The notes beneath the pieces are model-generated. The model did not search any database. It had not been told where the DNA came from and saw only the letters and a program-made list of their open reading frames with translations. A stretch of 21,736 bases of DNA from JBCDBL01 sp039183635 (GTDB lineage: Bacteria; Pseudomonadota; Alphaproteobacteria; Caulobacterales; Parvularculaceae): NCBI GenBank assembly GCA_039183635.1, contig JBCDBL010000073.1, positions 1-21,736 on the forward strand, read 5' to 3'. This document shows positions 1 through 6,917 of this stretch, piece by piece. The stretch's first letter is position 1, and each line of letters starts with the position of its first letter. Made by a program: the position numbers and the translations under genes.

Positions 1-6
1 AGACAG

Positions 7-69
7 ATCCCGGCGCTAACACGCGCACGCCAAAACCTATGGGTTTTGGGCGCGTGTAACGTCCGGGAT
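7..69. repeat. Long imperfect intergenic hairpin
   Basis: The outer arms ATCCCGG (7-13) and CCGGGAT (63-69) pair. The inner arms ACACGCGC (19-26) plus CCAAAACC (30-37) pair with GGTTTTGG (42-49) plus GCGCGTGT (50-57), leaving a 3-nt bulge at 27-29 and a 4-nt loop. No run of T follows on either strand, so this resembles a dispersed palindromic repeat more than a terminator. The rest of 1-182 shows no gene; 145-183 holds two short hairpins (AAACG/CGTTT and AAAGC/GCTTT) just past the kinase stop codon that may help end transcription. Confidence 0.6.
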
Positions 70-182
70 GACGGAACAACTCTGAATCTCAACAAGCCCT
101 AGATTGCCGGAAAAGCGGGGCTGCAAATACGTCAAACAAAAACTTAAACGAACGCAGCGTTTTCAGTGAAAGCGACGCAGCT

Positions 183-1721
183 TTAAGCCGCGTCCGGCGC
201 GAAGGGCAGGAACATCTCGATGGCGAGCCCGCCGCCTTTGCGGTTGTGGGCGGATACGCGGCCGCCGTTCGCTTCGATATTGCGGCGGACGATCCACAGG
301 CCGACGCCCTGGCCGGCGCTGGTTGCCGCGCGTGGGTCCGCGGCAGCCTGACGGCGGGTGAAATAGCGTTGGAAAATACTGGCGAGGTAGGTTTCCGGAA
401 CGCCAGGGCCCTTGTCGGCGATTTCAAGGCGGACGCCGTTGTCTTCAGCGGATGTGGCGATATCGATGTCGCCGCCGTCGGGGGAGAACAGCAAAGCATT
501 GTCGATGACGTTTTCCAGGGCGGCGCGGATAAGGCGCGGCGCAGCGGTGATCTTCAGGTTCGGCGCAATCGTCTGAACAATGCGGATCTGCCGCTCCCGG
601 GCGACGGCGGCGTAGCTGTCGGCGACGTCAGAGACGAGGGCGCCGACGTCTACGGGGCCGATGGCCGGTTCGATCGTATCGGCGGCGAGGCTCTCAAGGT
701 CCCTGGCGGCGGAAATCAATTCATCCATACGCTGTACGGACATATCAATGAGATCGACGCTGCGTTCAGCCCGTTTGCGTTTTTCAGGATCGTCGGAGCG
801 CAGGGGCTCCAGCGCCTGGGCGATGACGGCCAGGGGGGTTTTCAGGGCGTGGGCGTTCTCTTCCGCGGCGTCTTTCATCAGGCGTTTGGAGGTCTCAAGC
901 GCATCCACAAGACGGTCAAGCTCCTGGGCGACCGGGGTGAGTTCTGGCACCTGGGTCGTTTGTAAAAACGTGCGCCGTCCTGACGTTCCGGCCCGCACGC
1001 GCCGCGCCGCACCGGCGAAGCCCGTCACTCCCCGCCACATATCCGTCAGCAGCCAGATGACGAACAAAACCGCCGCGCCATAGCCGGCAACGGAGACGAG
1101 AAAGCCCCGGTCGCGCCAGAACGGCTGCAACGACGTCGCCTGGGGCAGGGCGTCCAAAACATACGAAGTGACGATGATCCAGCAGCGTCCGCCGGAAAAA
1201 TACGGCGTGATCGAGGCGAGGATCTCCGCCCCACCGGCGGCGTTTACATATTCGTCCGCAAGCGGCGCGCCGCCTTCGCAGGACTCTTCTGCGCTGGAGA
1301 ACACGCCGGTGTCGCGCAGGCCCTGGAGCTCGACGGCGAGAAGGTCCGGCTCCACTGGCGGGCTTGCGGCGATATAGTAAAATTGCGGCTCCCCTTCCGT
1401 GGCGGCGGTGCGGAAAATCACCTTGATGGAGCGGAACGGATCGCGCAGGCGGTCGACGGCGGCCTGGACCTCCTCCGGCGAGGTGGTCTCGAAGCCGTCG
1501 AAAATCGGTTGCAGGGACTGGCGGACAAGCTCCCCCTCGCGTTTGACGCTGTCGATGATGAGGCTGTTTTTTGCGGTATCAAGCCTTACGAATTGCCCGT
1601 ACAACAAAATCGGCACAAGGACGAAGACAAGGACGAGGGTTGCGGTTTTAAAGGCGACGGAGCTGAAGACGGACAGAATGCCCCGTCGTTTCGACTTGCG
1701 TGCGGCGATCGGTGTGGTCAT
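183..1721 (-). CDS. Membrane sensor histidine kinase
   Basis: A 512-residue inner-membrane kinase of a two-component system. A first membrane helix lies at about 24-43. A periplasmic sensing region of about 160 residues contains two cysteines (C148, C180) that could form a disulfide. A second helix lies at about 207-226, followed by a HAMP-like linker. The phospho-acceptor is H291 in the H-box HALKTPL. The ATPase domain has an N-box (N404, N408), a G1 box DKGPG (436-440), an F-box (FQRYF) and a G2 box GQGVGLW (471-476 region). All catalytic motifs are intact, so it should be active. It lies downstream of the response regulator on the same strand, and the pair is presumably cognate. The ATG at 1721 has no clear ribosome-binding site, and a repeat element separates it from the regulator, so the kinase may be expressed less than the regulator. 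It resembles ChvG-like envelope kinases in layout, but I do not assign that name. Confidence 0.9.
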   Translation of the reverse strand: MTTPIAARKSKRRGILSVFSSVAFKTATLVLVFVLVPILLYGQFVRLDTAKNSLIIDSVKREGELVRQSLQPIFDGFETTSPEEVQAAVDRLRDPFRSIKVIFRTAATEGEPQFYYIAASPPVEPDLLAVELQGLRDTGVFSSAEESCEGGAPLADEYVNAAGGAEILASITPYFSGGRCWIIVTSYVLDALPQATSLQPFWRDRGFLVSVAGYGAAVLFVIWLLTDMWRGVTGFAGAARRVRAGTSGRRTFLQTTQVPELTPVAQELDRLVDALETSKRLMKDAAEENAHALKTPLAVIAQALEPLRSDDPEKRKRAERSVDLIDMSVQRMDELISAARDLESLAADTIEPAIGPVDVGALVSDVADSYAAVARERQIRIVQTIAPNLKITAAPRLIRAALENVIDNALLFSPDGGDIDIATSAEDNGVRLEIADKGPGVPETYLASIFQRYFTRRQAAADPRAATSAGQGVGLWIVRRNIEANGGRVSAHNRKGGGLAIEMFLPFAPDAA

Positions 1722-1800
1722 GTCGTAAATCGCCGTTTGTTCAGAGGGGTCCGACGCCGTGTAAGGCGTGCAGATTATATGTAAAAGGCATGATTTTCTT

Positions 1801-1940
1801 CTTCCCCCGCGCGCGGGGGAAGTGGCCGCGCAGCGGTCGAAGGGGGCGGTCGCCGTACAAAATATTACAATAGGGGCAAGATGAAGTACCCCGGCCCCCT
1901 CCGTCGGCTACGCCGACACCTCCCCCGCGCGCGGGGGAGG
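1801..1940. repeat. Composite inverted-repeat element (REP/BIME-like)
   Basis: Two 22-bp perfect palindromes, at 1801-1822 and 1919-1940, each have a CCCCCGCGCGCGGGGG core and flank a 96-bp spacer. Next to each palindrome is an inward-facing second hairpin: GCCGC-GCA-GCGG-type on the left (1823-1840) and GTCGGC-TAC-GCCGAC on the right (1903-1917). The left half reads like the reverse complement of the right half over about 49 bases. This is the architecture of dispersed palindromic repeats in alphaproteobacteria. It fills most of the 309-bp gap between regulator and kinase, and it generates a spurious 100-residue open frame that is not counted as a gene. Confidence 0.8.
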
Positions 1941-2030
1941 AAAAGATCTGTTTACGCCAAAAACGGTTGAGCGAGCCGCAGGCGAAGGAAAGAACAGCAA
2001 GCGGCGAACAGATTACTCCTGAAGACCGCC

Positions 2031-2816
2031 TTAAGCGTCCCATTTGTATCCGAAGCCCGGATAGTTGGCGATGGCGTCGAACTCGTCGTCGATCGCTTTA
2101 AATTTACCGCGGATGCGTTTGATCATCGCCCGGACATTGGTTTTGTAGCCGCTCTCCCCATGGCCGGCGACGAAGTTTTCGCCATGGACCTGGTCGTATA
2201 GATCGCGATAGCTGACGTCCTCTCCCGGGGTTTGGGTGAGACGGGCGAGAATGCGGAACTCCGCCAGGGTAAGCTCGACCATCTCCCCGCGCCACAGGGC
2301 GCGCTGGGTTTTGCGATTGATTTCCAGCTGTCCGATGGCGGCGACGTCTGCGGCGGGGCCGGTTTCCGACCGGGGGGCGCCTTTCACACCTTCGGTGATC
2401 ATTTTGATGCGCTTCAAAATGATGGAGAAGCTGCGGGACTTCTCCACAAAGTCCACGGCGCCGCCGGCCAGCGCCGCCTCTTCGTAGATTTGCTCCGATA
2501 ATACGGTGAGAAAAATGACAGGGCTGTCGTCGCCGCCGTCGCGCAGGGCTTTCAGGACGTCGATGCCGTTCATCTCGGGCATCTTCCAGTCCAGAAGGAC
2601 GACAGCCGGCTGCAGGTCGTCCACGGCGGCGAGGAAATCAGGGCCGCAGGCGTAAGCCTCGGCGTCGAAACCTGCATCGGCGAGGTTTGCGGTGATCGAT
2701 TCGCGGAACAAATCGTCATCGTCGACGACTGCGATTCGGACTGCTGTGTCCGGGCGCGTGGCGTTGTGGGGATCGTAGGGGCGGGGGCTTAAGCTATCGG
2801 TTTGCGGCGCGGACAA
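2031..2816 (-). CDS. OmpR/PhoB-type response regulator, ChvI-like
   Basis: A DNA-binding response regulator of about 261 residues. The receiver domain begins near residue 27 (RIAVVDDDD), with phospho-acceptor D76 in LLDWKMPEMNG and the conserved K126 in DFVEKSRSF. A winged-helix output domain follows (LTLAEFRILARL through NYPGFGYKW). The VEKSRSF signature resembles ChvI-like envelope regulators, but the equivalence is inferred. The start is not obvious. An in-frame ATG at 2972 would overlap the upstream gene by 179 bases and encode an Arg-rich stretch unlike a receiver. I prefer a TTG at 2814-2816 preceded by GGAGAAG at 2821-2827. That choice gives a 23-base overlap with the lipoprotein gene and suggests translational coupling. 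No other usable start codon lies between this TTG and the receiver domain. Confidence 0.88.
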   Translation of the reverse strand: MSAPQTDSLSPRPYDPHNATRPDTAVRIAVVDDDDLFRESITANLADAGFDAEAYACGPDFLAAVDDLQPAVVLLDWKMPEMNGIDVLKALRDGGDDSPVIFLTVLSEQIYEEAALAGGAVDFVEKSRSFSIILKRIKMITEGVKGAPRSETGPAADVAAIGQLEINRKTQRALWRGEMVELTLAEFRILARLTQTPGEDVSYRDLYDQVHGENFVAGHGESGYKTNVRAMIKRIRGKFKAIDDEFDAIANYPGFGYKWDA

Positions 2817-3303
2817 GGACCTTCTCCAAACAAGCGCGCTCTGCATCCGGCGAACCGGCCGCATCGCCGCCAATCTCCCCCCCCTCGGCCGGAGCGACGG
2901 CGTACTGCAGCGCGCGATAATTCTCTTCCTCAACGGAAGCGTAGAACGCCACTCTAAGGGTGCAGAGCTCATTTGCGAAGACCCAAGTGAGCGCGGGACT
3001 GTCTGTTTTTATCTCATCTGGCGCGCCAAGTCGTTGTCCGACAGCATCCGGCGTCTCGCCCACAAGCTCAGCGAGGGGAAATGTCTGCACCGGTTTCACC
3101 CGCGGCGTCGGCAACGCCGCCAGGTCTTCAGGCATTGGCGTGCGACGTGATTTTACGGCGGCCGGCGCAACGGGTATGGCGACGACCATGTCGCCAGATT
3201 GAAGCCCGCCGGCCTGATTCGCGCCGAACGGGCCGGTCCAGGTTTCAGCGCAACCGAAAAGGGCGAGCGCGGCCGCCCCATGTGCTAACGCAACTCTCGC
3301 CAT
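2794..3303 (-). CDS. Putative lipoprotein of unknown function
   Basis: A 169-residue protein with a short hydrophobic leader and a lipobox LFGC, the modified cysteine being C18, so it is predicted to be a membrane-anchored periplasmic lipoprotein. A low-complexity Ala/Pro linker follows. A small domain from about residue 75 (LAELVGETPDAVGQRLGAPD, then an aromatic VFANELCTLRVAFY strand) recalls the G-x-P turn pattern of small BamE/SmpA-like folds. That similarity is only by eye. The gene is first in a minus-strand set with the response regulator and kinase and overlaps the regulator by 23 bases. It is probably co-transcribed and may act in the same envelope pathway. The ATG at 3303 has a weak AGGGCG site upstream. 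Confidence 0.8.
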   Translation of the reverse strand: MARVALAHGAAALALFGCAETWTGPFGANQAGGLQSGDMVVAIPVAPAAVKSRRTPMPEDLAALPTPRVKPVQTFPLAELVGETPDAVGQRLGAPDEIKTDSPALTWVFANELCTLRVAFYASVEEENYRALQYAVAPAEGGEIGGDAAGSPDAERACLEKVLVRAANR

Positions 3304-3415
3304 AACGCCCCTAACGCCCCAAAAATCCAGCTTGGACAGCGTCTTAAGCCTTTTCCTCTGGTTTCACCAGCGCGGCCCTCTGGTTCTTCGCCGCGCGCGC
3401 ACGCATATTAGCGAC

Positions 3416-5695
3416 ATGTCCGATCAAGCCAACCTTTCAAAATTCACCAATTCCGTCGCCGCTTATCATGAGACCCATGCGCCGGTCTGGACGCCGCACA
3501 GGCCGGACCGCCCTGAAAAGATGCTGGGCGGCAAACGGTTCGAAGTGGTCTCCGATTATGAGCCCGCCGGAGACCAGCCGGGCGCCATCGCCGATCTTGT
3601 GGGCGGCGTCGGCGAGCATGAGACCGATCAGGTGCTTCTCGGCGTCACCGGTTCCGGCAAGACCTTCACCATGGCGAAAGTGATTGAGGCGACTCAGCGG
3701 CCCGCCCTCGTCCTCGCCCACAACAAAACCCTGGCGGCGCAGTTGTACGGGGAGTTTAAGTCCTTCTTCCCGAACAACGCCGTCGAATATTTCGTTTCCT
3801 ATTACGACTACTATCAGCCTGAGGCTTACGTTCCGCGAACGGACACCTATATCGAGAAAGAAAGCTCGATCAATGAACAGATCGACCGGATGCGGCACTC
3901 GGCGACGCGGTCGATCCTGGAGCGGGATGACGTCATCATCGTCGCCTCCGTGTCCTGCATTTACGGCATCGGCTCGGTTGAAACCTACACCGCGATGACA
4001 TTTGATTTGAACGTCGGACAGGCGATCGCGCAAAGGCAGTTGCTGGCCGATCTTGTCGCTTTGCAGTACCGCCGCAACGACGCGGCCTTCGCCCGGGGAA
4101 CGTTCCGGGTGCGCGGCGATGTCATTGAGATTTTCCCGGCCCACTATGAGGATCGCGCCTGGCGCGTCTCCATGTTCGGAGACGAGGTGGAGGGGCTCGT
4201 CGAATTCGATCCGTTGACGGGGAAAAAGACATCGGATCTAGAACAGGTGCGCCTCTACGCCAATTCCCACTACGTGACGCCGCGGCCGACGCTGCAGCAG
4301 GCGATCAGCGGCATCAAGAAAGAGCTGCAGGAAACGCTAGAGGCGATGCAGGCCGACGGCATGCTGCTGGAGGCCCAGCGCCTGGAGCAACGCACCCAGT
4401 TCGATCTGGAAATGATGGAGGCGACGGGCGCCTGCGCCGGCATCGAAAACTACTCCCGGTACCTCACGGGCCGCAAACCCGGAGAGCCGCCGCCGACCCT
4501 GTTCGAGTATTTGCCGGACAACGCCCTGATTTTCGTGGACGAAAGCCACGTCACCGTGCCCCAGATCGGCGCCATGTTCCGCGGCGACTTCAACCGCAAA
4601 CGCACCCTCGCCCAATACGGTTTCCGCTTGCCCTCGGCCATGGACAACCGGCCCTTGAAGTTCGAGGAGTGGGAGGCGATGCGCCCCCAGACGGTCCATG
4701 TCTCCGCCACGCCCGGCCCCTGGGAGCTGGAGCGCACCCAAGGGGTGTTCACCGAACAGGTGATCCGGCCCACGGGCCTTGTCGATCCGCCGACGGAGGT
4801 GCGCCCGGTCTCAAAGGACGGGTTCAGCCAGGTGGACGACGTCATCGCCGAGGTGAAAGACGTCGCCAAGAAAGGCGGCCGCGCCCTCATCACGGTGCTT
4901 ACAAAGCGGATGGCGGAGGATTTGACGGAATATATGCACGAGCAGGGCGTGAAGGTCCGCTATATGCACTCCGACATCGACACGCTGGAGCGGATCGAGA
5001 TCATCCGCGATTTGCGCCTCGGCGTGTTCGACGTGCTCGTGGGCATCAATTTGCTGCGCGAGGGGCTCGATATCCCCGAATGTCAGCTCGTGGCCATTCT
5101 CGATGCGGACAAGGAAGGGTTTTTGCGCTCCGAAACCTCCCTTGTGCAGACCATTGGACGGGCGGCCCGGAACGTCGACGGCCGCGTTATTCTTTACGGC
5201 GACGCCATGACCGGCTCCATGGAGCGGGCTTTGGCGGAAACCGAACGCCGCCGGGAAAAGCAACTCGACTATAATAAAGAACACGGCATCACGCCCCAAA
5301 GCATTAAGCGCAACATCGCCGATATTCTCGACAGCGTGTATGAGCGCGACCATGTGCGTGTCGACAAAGGGATCGCCGAGGGCGGCGACGACGGGCCGAT
5401 GGTGGGCGCGAACCTGCGTGCGCACCTCGATCATCTGGAGGCGCAAATGCGCGAGGCCGCCGGCAATCTGGAGTTCGAGGAGGCGGCGCGCCTGCGCGAT
5501 GAAATCAAACGTCTGCAGGAAACGGAGCTGGCGGTGGCCGACGATCCGCTCGCCCGCCAATCGGCGGTGGAGGCGCGGGTCGCCGACGCCAGCGAAGGCC
5601 GCATACGGAAATCTCAAGGCGGCGTGTCGACCTTGCGCTCAACGCCCAAGGGCGCCGGCGCCAAACGAAAAGGACGCCGACGGAAGGGGGCGTGA
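3416..5695 (+). CDS. uvrB: UvrB, excinuclease ABC subunit B
   Basis: The DNA-damage-verifying helicase of nucleotide excision repair, loaded by UvrA and partnered with UvrC. With the ATG at 3416 it has 759 residues. Walker A GVTGSGKT is at 76-83. The damage-probing beta-hairpin follows (YYDYYQPEAYVPRTD...), then the DESHVT motif II, the motif VI segment QTIGRAARN, and a C-terminal UVR motif that binds UvrC (LEFEEAARLRDEIKRL). The C-terminal tail is extended and basic (KRKGRRRKGA), so the protein is longer than E. coli UvrB. An in-frame ATG at 3332 would add 28 unconserved residues, so I chose MSDQANL at 3416. Divergent from the lipoprotein operon. I looked for the alphaproteobacterial SOS box (GTTC-N7-GTTC) upstream and did not find one. 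Confidence 0.98.
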   Translation: MSDQANLSKFTNSVAAYHETHAPVWTPHRPDRPEKMLGGKRFEVVSDYEPAGDQPGAIADLVGGVGEHETDQVLLGVTGSGKTFTMAKVIEATQRPALVLAHNKTLAAQLYGEFKSFFPNNAVEYFVSYYDYYQPEAYVPRTDTYIEKESSINEQIDRMRHSATRSILERDDVIIVASVSCIYGIGSVETYTAMTFDLNVGQAIAQRQLLADLVALQYRRNDAAFARGTFRVRGDVIEIFPAHYEDRAWRVSMFGDEVEGLVEFDPLTGKKTSDLEQVRLYANSHYVTPRPTLQQAISGIKKELQETLEAMQADGMLLEAQRLEQRTQFDLEMMEATGACAGIENYSRYLTGRKPGEPPPTLFEYLPDNALIFVDESHVTVPQIGAMFRGDFNRKRTLAQYGFRLPSAMDNRPLKFEEWEAMRPQTVHVSATPGPWELERTQGVFTEQVIRPTGLVDPPTEVRPVSKDGFSQVDDVIAEVKDVAKKGGRALITVLTKRMAEDLTEYMHEQGVKVRYMHSDIDTLERIEIIRDLRLGVFDVLVGINLLREGLDIPECQLVAILDADKEGFLRSETSLVQTIGRAARNVDGRVILYGDAMTGSMERALAETERRREKQLDYNKEHGITPQSIKRNIADILDSVYERDHVRVDKGIAEGGDDGPMVGANLRAHLDHLEAQMREAAGNLEFEEAARLRDEIKRLQETELAVADDPLARQSAVEARVADASEGRIRKSQGGVSTLRSTPKGAGAKRKGRRRKGA

Positions 5696-5753
5696 TCGCA
5701 AGGTTTTAGCTTACGAAAGAGTTTTGCTATGTCTTGCGGCGATGCCTCGCTGT

Positions 5754-6791
5754 CTACCAGGGTTTGCCCCAGCCGATGTCGTCATAAATCTGATCGACCC
5801 GGTCATAATAATACTGCAGGTCATTCAAATCGGTGTCGTCCGGGCGGAATGCGCCGAGGGATTTCAGATACTCCGACGGCTCTACATCCTGACGTACGGG
5901 ATATTTGAAAACATATTCGCTCAGCAGGCGCTGGCCTTTTTCCGTCAGCAGCCATTCGATGAAGGCGCGCGCCTCCTCCGGTTTTTCCGTATCGTCATGG
6001 ATGGCGGCGCCGGTGACATTTACTTGCTGACCAAGGTCGTCATTGTCGGTCCAGGCGATGCCGACATTGTCCGTGATTTCTTTGCCATATTTCTCCGTCA
6101 AGGGACCTTGCATGTAGCCGAGATAGTAGGTGTTCATGAAACCCAGCCGTTTTTCGCCTTTTGAAACGCGAACCGCGTTGGCGCTGTCTCCAAGATAAGT
6201 CGGCGATGCGCCGGCGTTGGCGAAAACGCCTTTCGCCCAGGCGCGCGCCCGCTCCTCCCCGTAATGATGGATCATCCAGGCGAGGAGAGAACGGTTATAG
6301 ACATTGTCCGCGCCCCGGAGCGCCACCTGTCCCTTCCATTTCGGATCGGCGAGGTCGAACCATGATTTCGGCGCATCTTCTGCGCTAACAAGGGTTTTGT
6401 TGTAAATCGGCGCCCGGGCGCGCAGAACGACGCCCACCCAGTATCCGTCCCTGTCGCGCCACTGTGGCGGCACGACCTTGTCGGCGTAGTCGGATTTTAG
6501 AAGTTGAAAGTGTTTGAATTTCTTGCCCTCAGTAAGGCCCTTATAATCGGAAACAAGCAGCACATCGGTGGTGAATGTGTCGTAATCGTTGGTGACGACG
6601 ACCGTTTCGCCTGTCTCTTCCGTGTAGGCGTCGACAACGGGCTGCAGGTTTTCCGCGCCATGATACCAGTTTACGGTGAGCGGCTCGCCCGGTCCGCTTA
6701 GATCTGCGTGCGCTGGTTGTAGTAAAAAACTCACCGCGCTGACGGCAGCAGCCAGGGCGGATTGCGGTCCGGCTTTTTTTAGAAAACGCAT
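5754..6791 (-). CDS. Periplasmic Fe(III)-type ABC substrate-binding protein
   Basis: A 345-residue class II periplasmic binding protein of the FbpA/FutA/IdiA family, with a signal peptide of about 29 residues ending LLQPAHA. The mature chain opens LTVNWYHGAENLQPVVDAYTEETG. The paired tyrosines Y222-Y223 (FMNTYYLGYM) match the ferric-ion-coordinating YY of FbpA-type proteins. Other family landmarks are YWVGVVLRARAPIYN, SWFDLADPKWKGQV and FIEWLLTEKGQ. Iron is the likely ligand; other metals or small anions remain possible in this family. No permease or ATPase gene is adjacent, so the transporter must be elsewhere or missing. Upstream is an AAGGGGAG ribosome-binding site and, at 6813-6828, a perfect 16-bp palindrome that is a candidate operator. 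It follows the MarR-tail gene on the same strand, across a terminator. Confidence 0.92.
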   Translation of the reverse strand: MRFLKKAGPQSALAAAVSAVSFLLQPAHADLSGPGEPLTVNWYHGAENLQPVVDAYTEETGETVVVTNDYDTFTTDVLLVSDYKGLTEGKKFKHFQLLKSDYADKVVPPQWRDRDGYWVGVVLRARAPIYNKTLVSAEDAPKSWFDLADPKWKGQVALRGADNVYNRSLLAWMIHHYGEERARAWAKGVFANAGASPTYLGDSANAVRVSKGEKRLGFMNTYYLGYMQGPLTEKYGKEITDNVGIAWTDNDDLGQQVNVTGAAIHDDTEKPEEARAFIEWLLTEKGQRLLSEYVFKYPVRQDVEPSEYLKSLGAFRPDDTDLNDLQYYYDRVDQIYDDIGWGKPW

Positions 6792-6812
6792 GTCCTGTAT
6801 CTCCCCTTAAAA

Positions 6813-6828
6813 TGTACATATATGTACA
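6813..6828. promoter_or_regulatory. Perfect 16-bp palindrome, candidate operator
   Basis: TGTACATATATGTACA is its own reverse complement and ends 22 bases before the ATG of the substrate-binding protein. The length and symmetry suit a dimeric winged-helix repressor, and the AT-rich centre could overlap a -10 region. It lies downstream of the marR-type terminator. No protein can be assigned from sequence; the neighbouring MarR protein and a Fur-type iron repressor are both possible. Confidence 0.5.
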
Positions 6829-6857
6829 GTAGCTATGGGAGAGCGGATCGCCAATAC

Positions 6858-6889
6858 AAAAAACGCCGCCGGATAGGTCCGGCGGCGTT
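6858..6889 (-). terminator. Intrinsic terminator of the marR-type gene
   Basis: A 12-bp perfect stem, AACGCCGCCGGA (6862-6873) with TCCGGCGGCGTT (6878-6889), encloses a 4-nt loop. Read on the minus strand it is followed by a run of six T. It sits 29 bases after the stop codon of the MarR-histone-tail gene and should insulate it from the binding-protein gene. Confidence 0.9.
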
Positions 6890-6917
6890 CCGTTTCAGGC
6901 TTTGAAAGGCCTGGATC

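Noticed and set aside
92..98. Search for tRNA, rRNA, CRISPR or insertion-sequence signals across the window
   Set aside because: No clover-leaf, no regularly spaced repeat array and no transposase-like frame was seen; the coordinates given are only a placeholder in the left intergenic region.
246..965. 239-residue plus-strand open frame opposite the histidine kinase
   Set aside because: Antisense shadow of a GC-rich gene with all kinase motifs on the other strand.
1741..2043. 100-residue minus-strand open frame between regulator and kinase
   Set aside because: It is read from the palindromic repeat element; composition is low-complexity and no domain is visible.
2817..2972. N-terminal extension of the response regulator from an ATG at 2972
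   Set aside because: Arg/Leu-rich, not receiver-like, and overlaps the lipoprotein gene by 179 bases.
3304..3415. SOS (LexA) box before uvrB
   Set aside because: A single GTTC is seen but no second half at the required seven-base spacing.
4811..5617. 268-residue minus-strand open frame opposite uvrB
   Set aside because: Antisense shadow; uvrB is complete and unambiguous on the plus strand.
5697..5738. CGCAAG/CTTGCG inverted repeat after uvrB as a terminator
   Set aside because: Only 6 bp of stem with a 30-base loop and no T-run.
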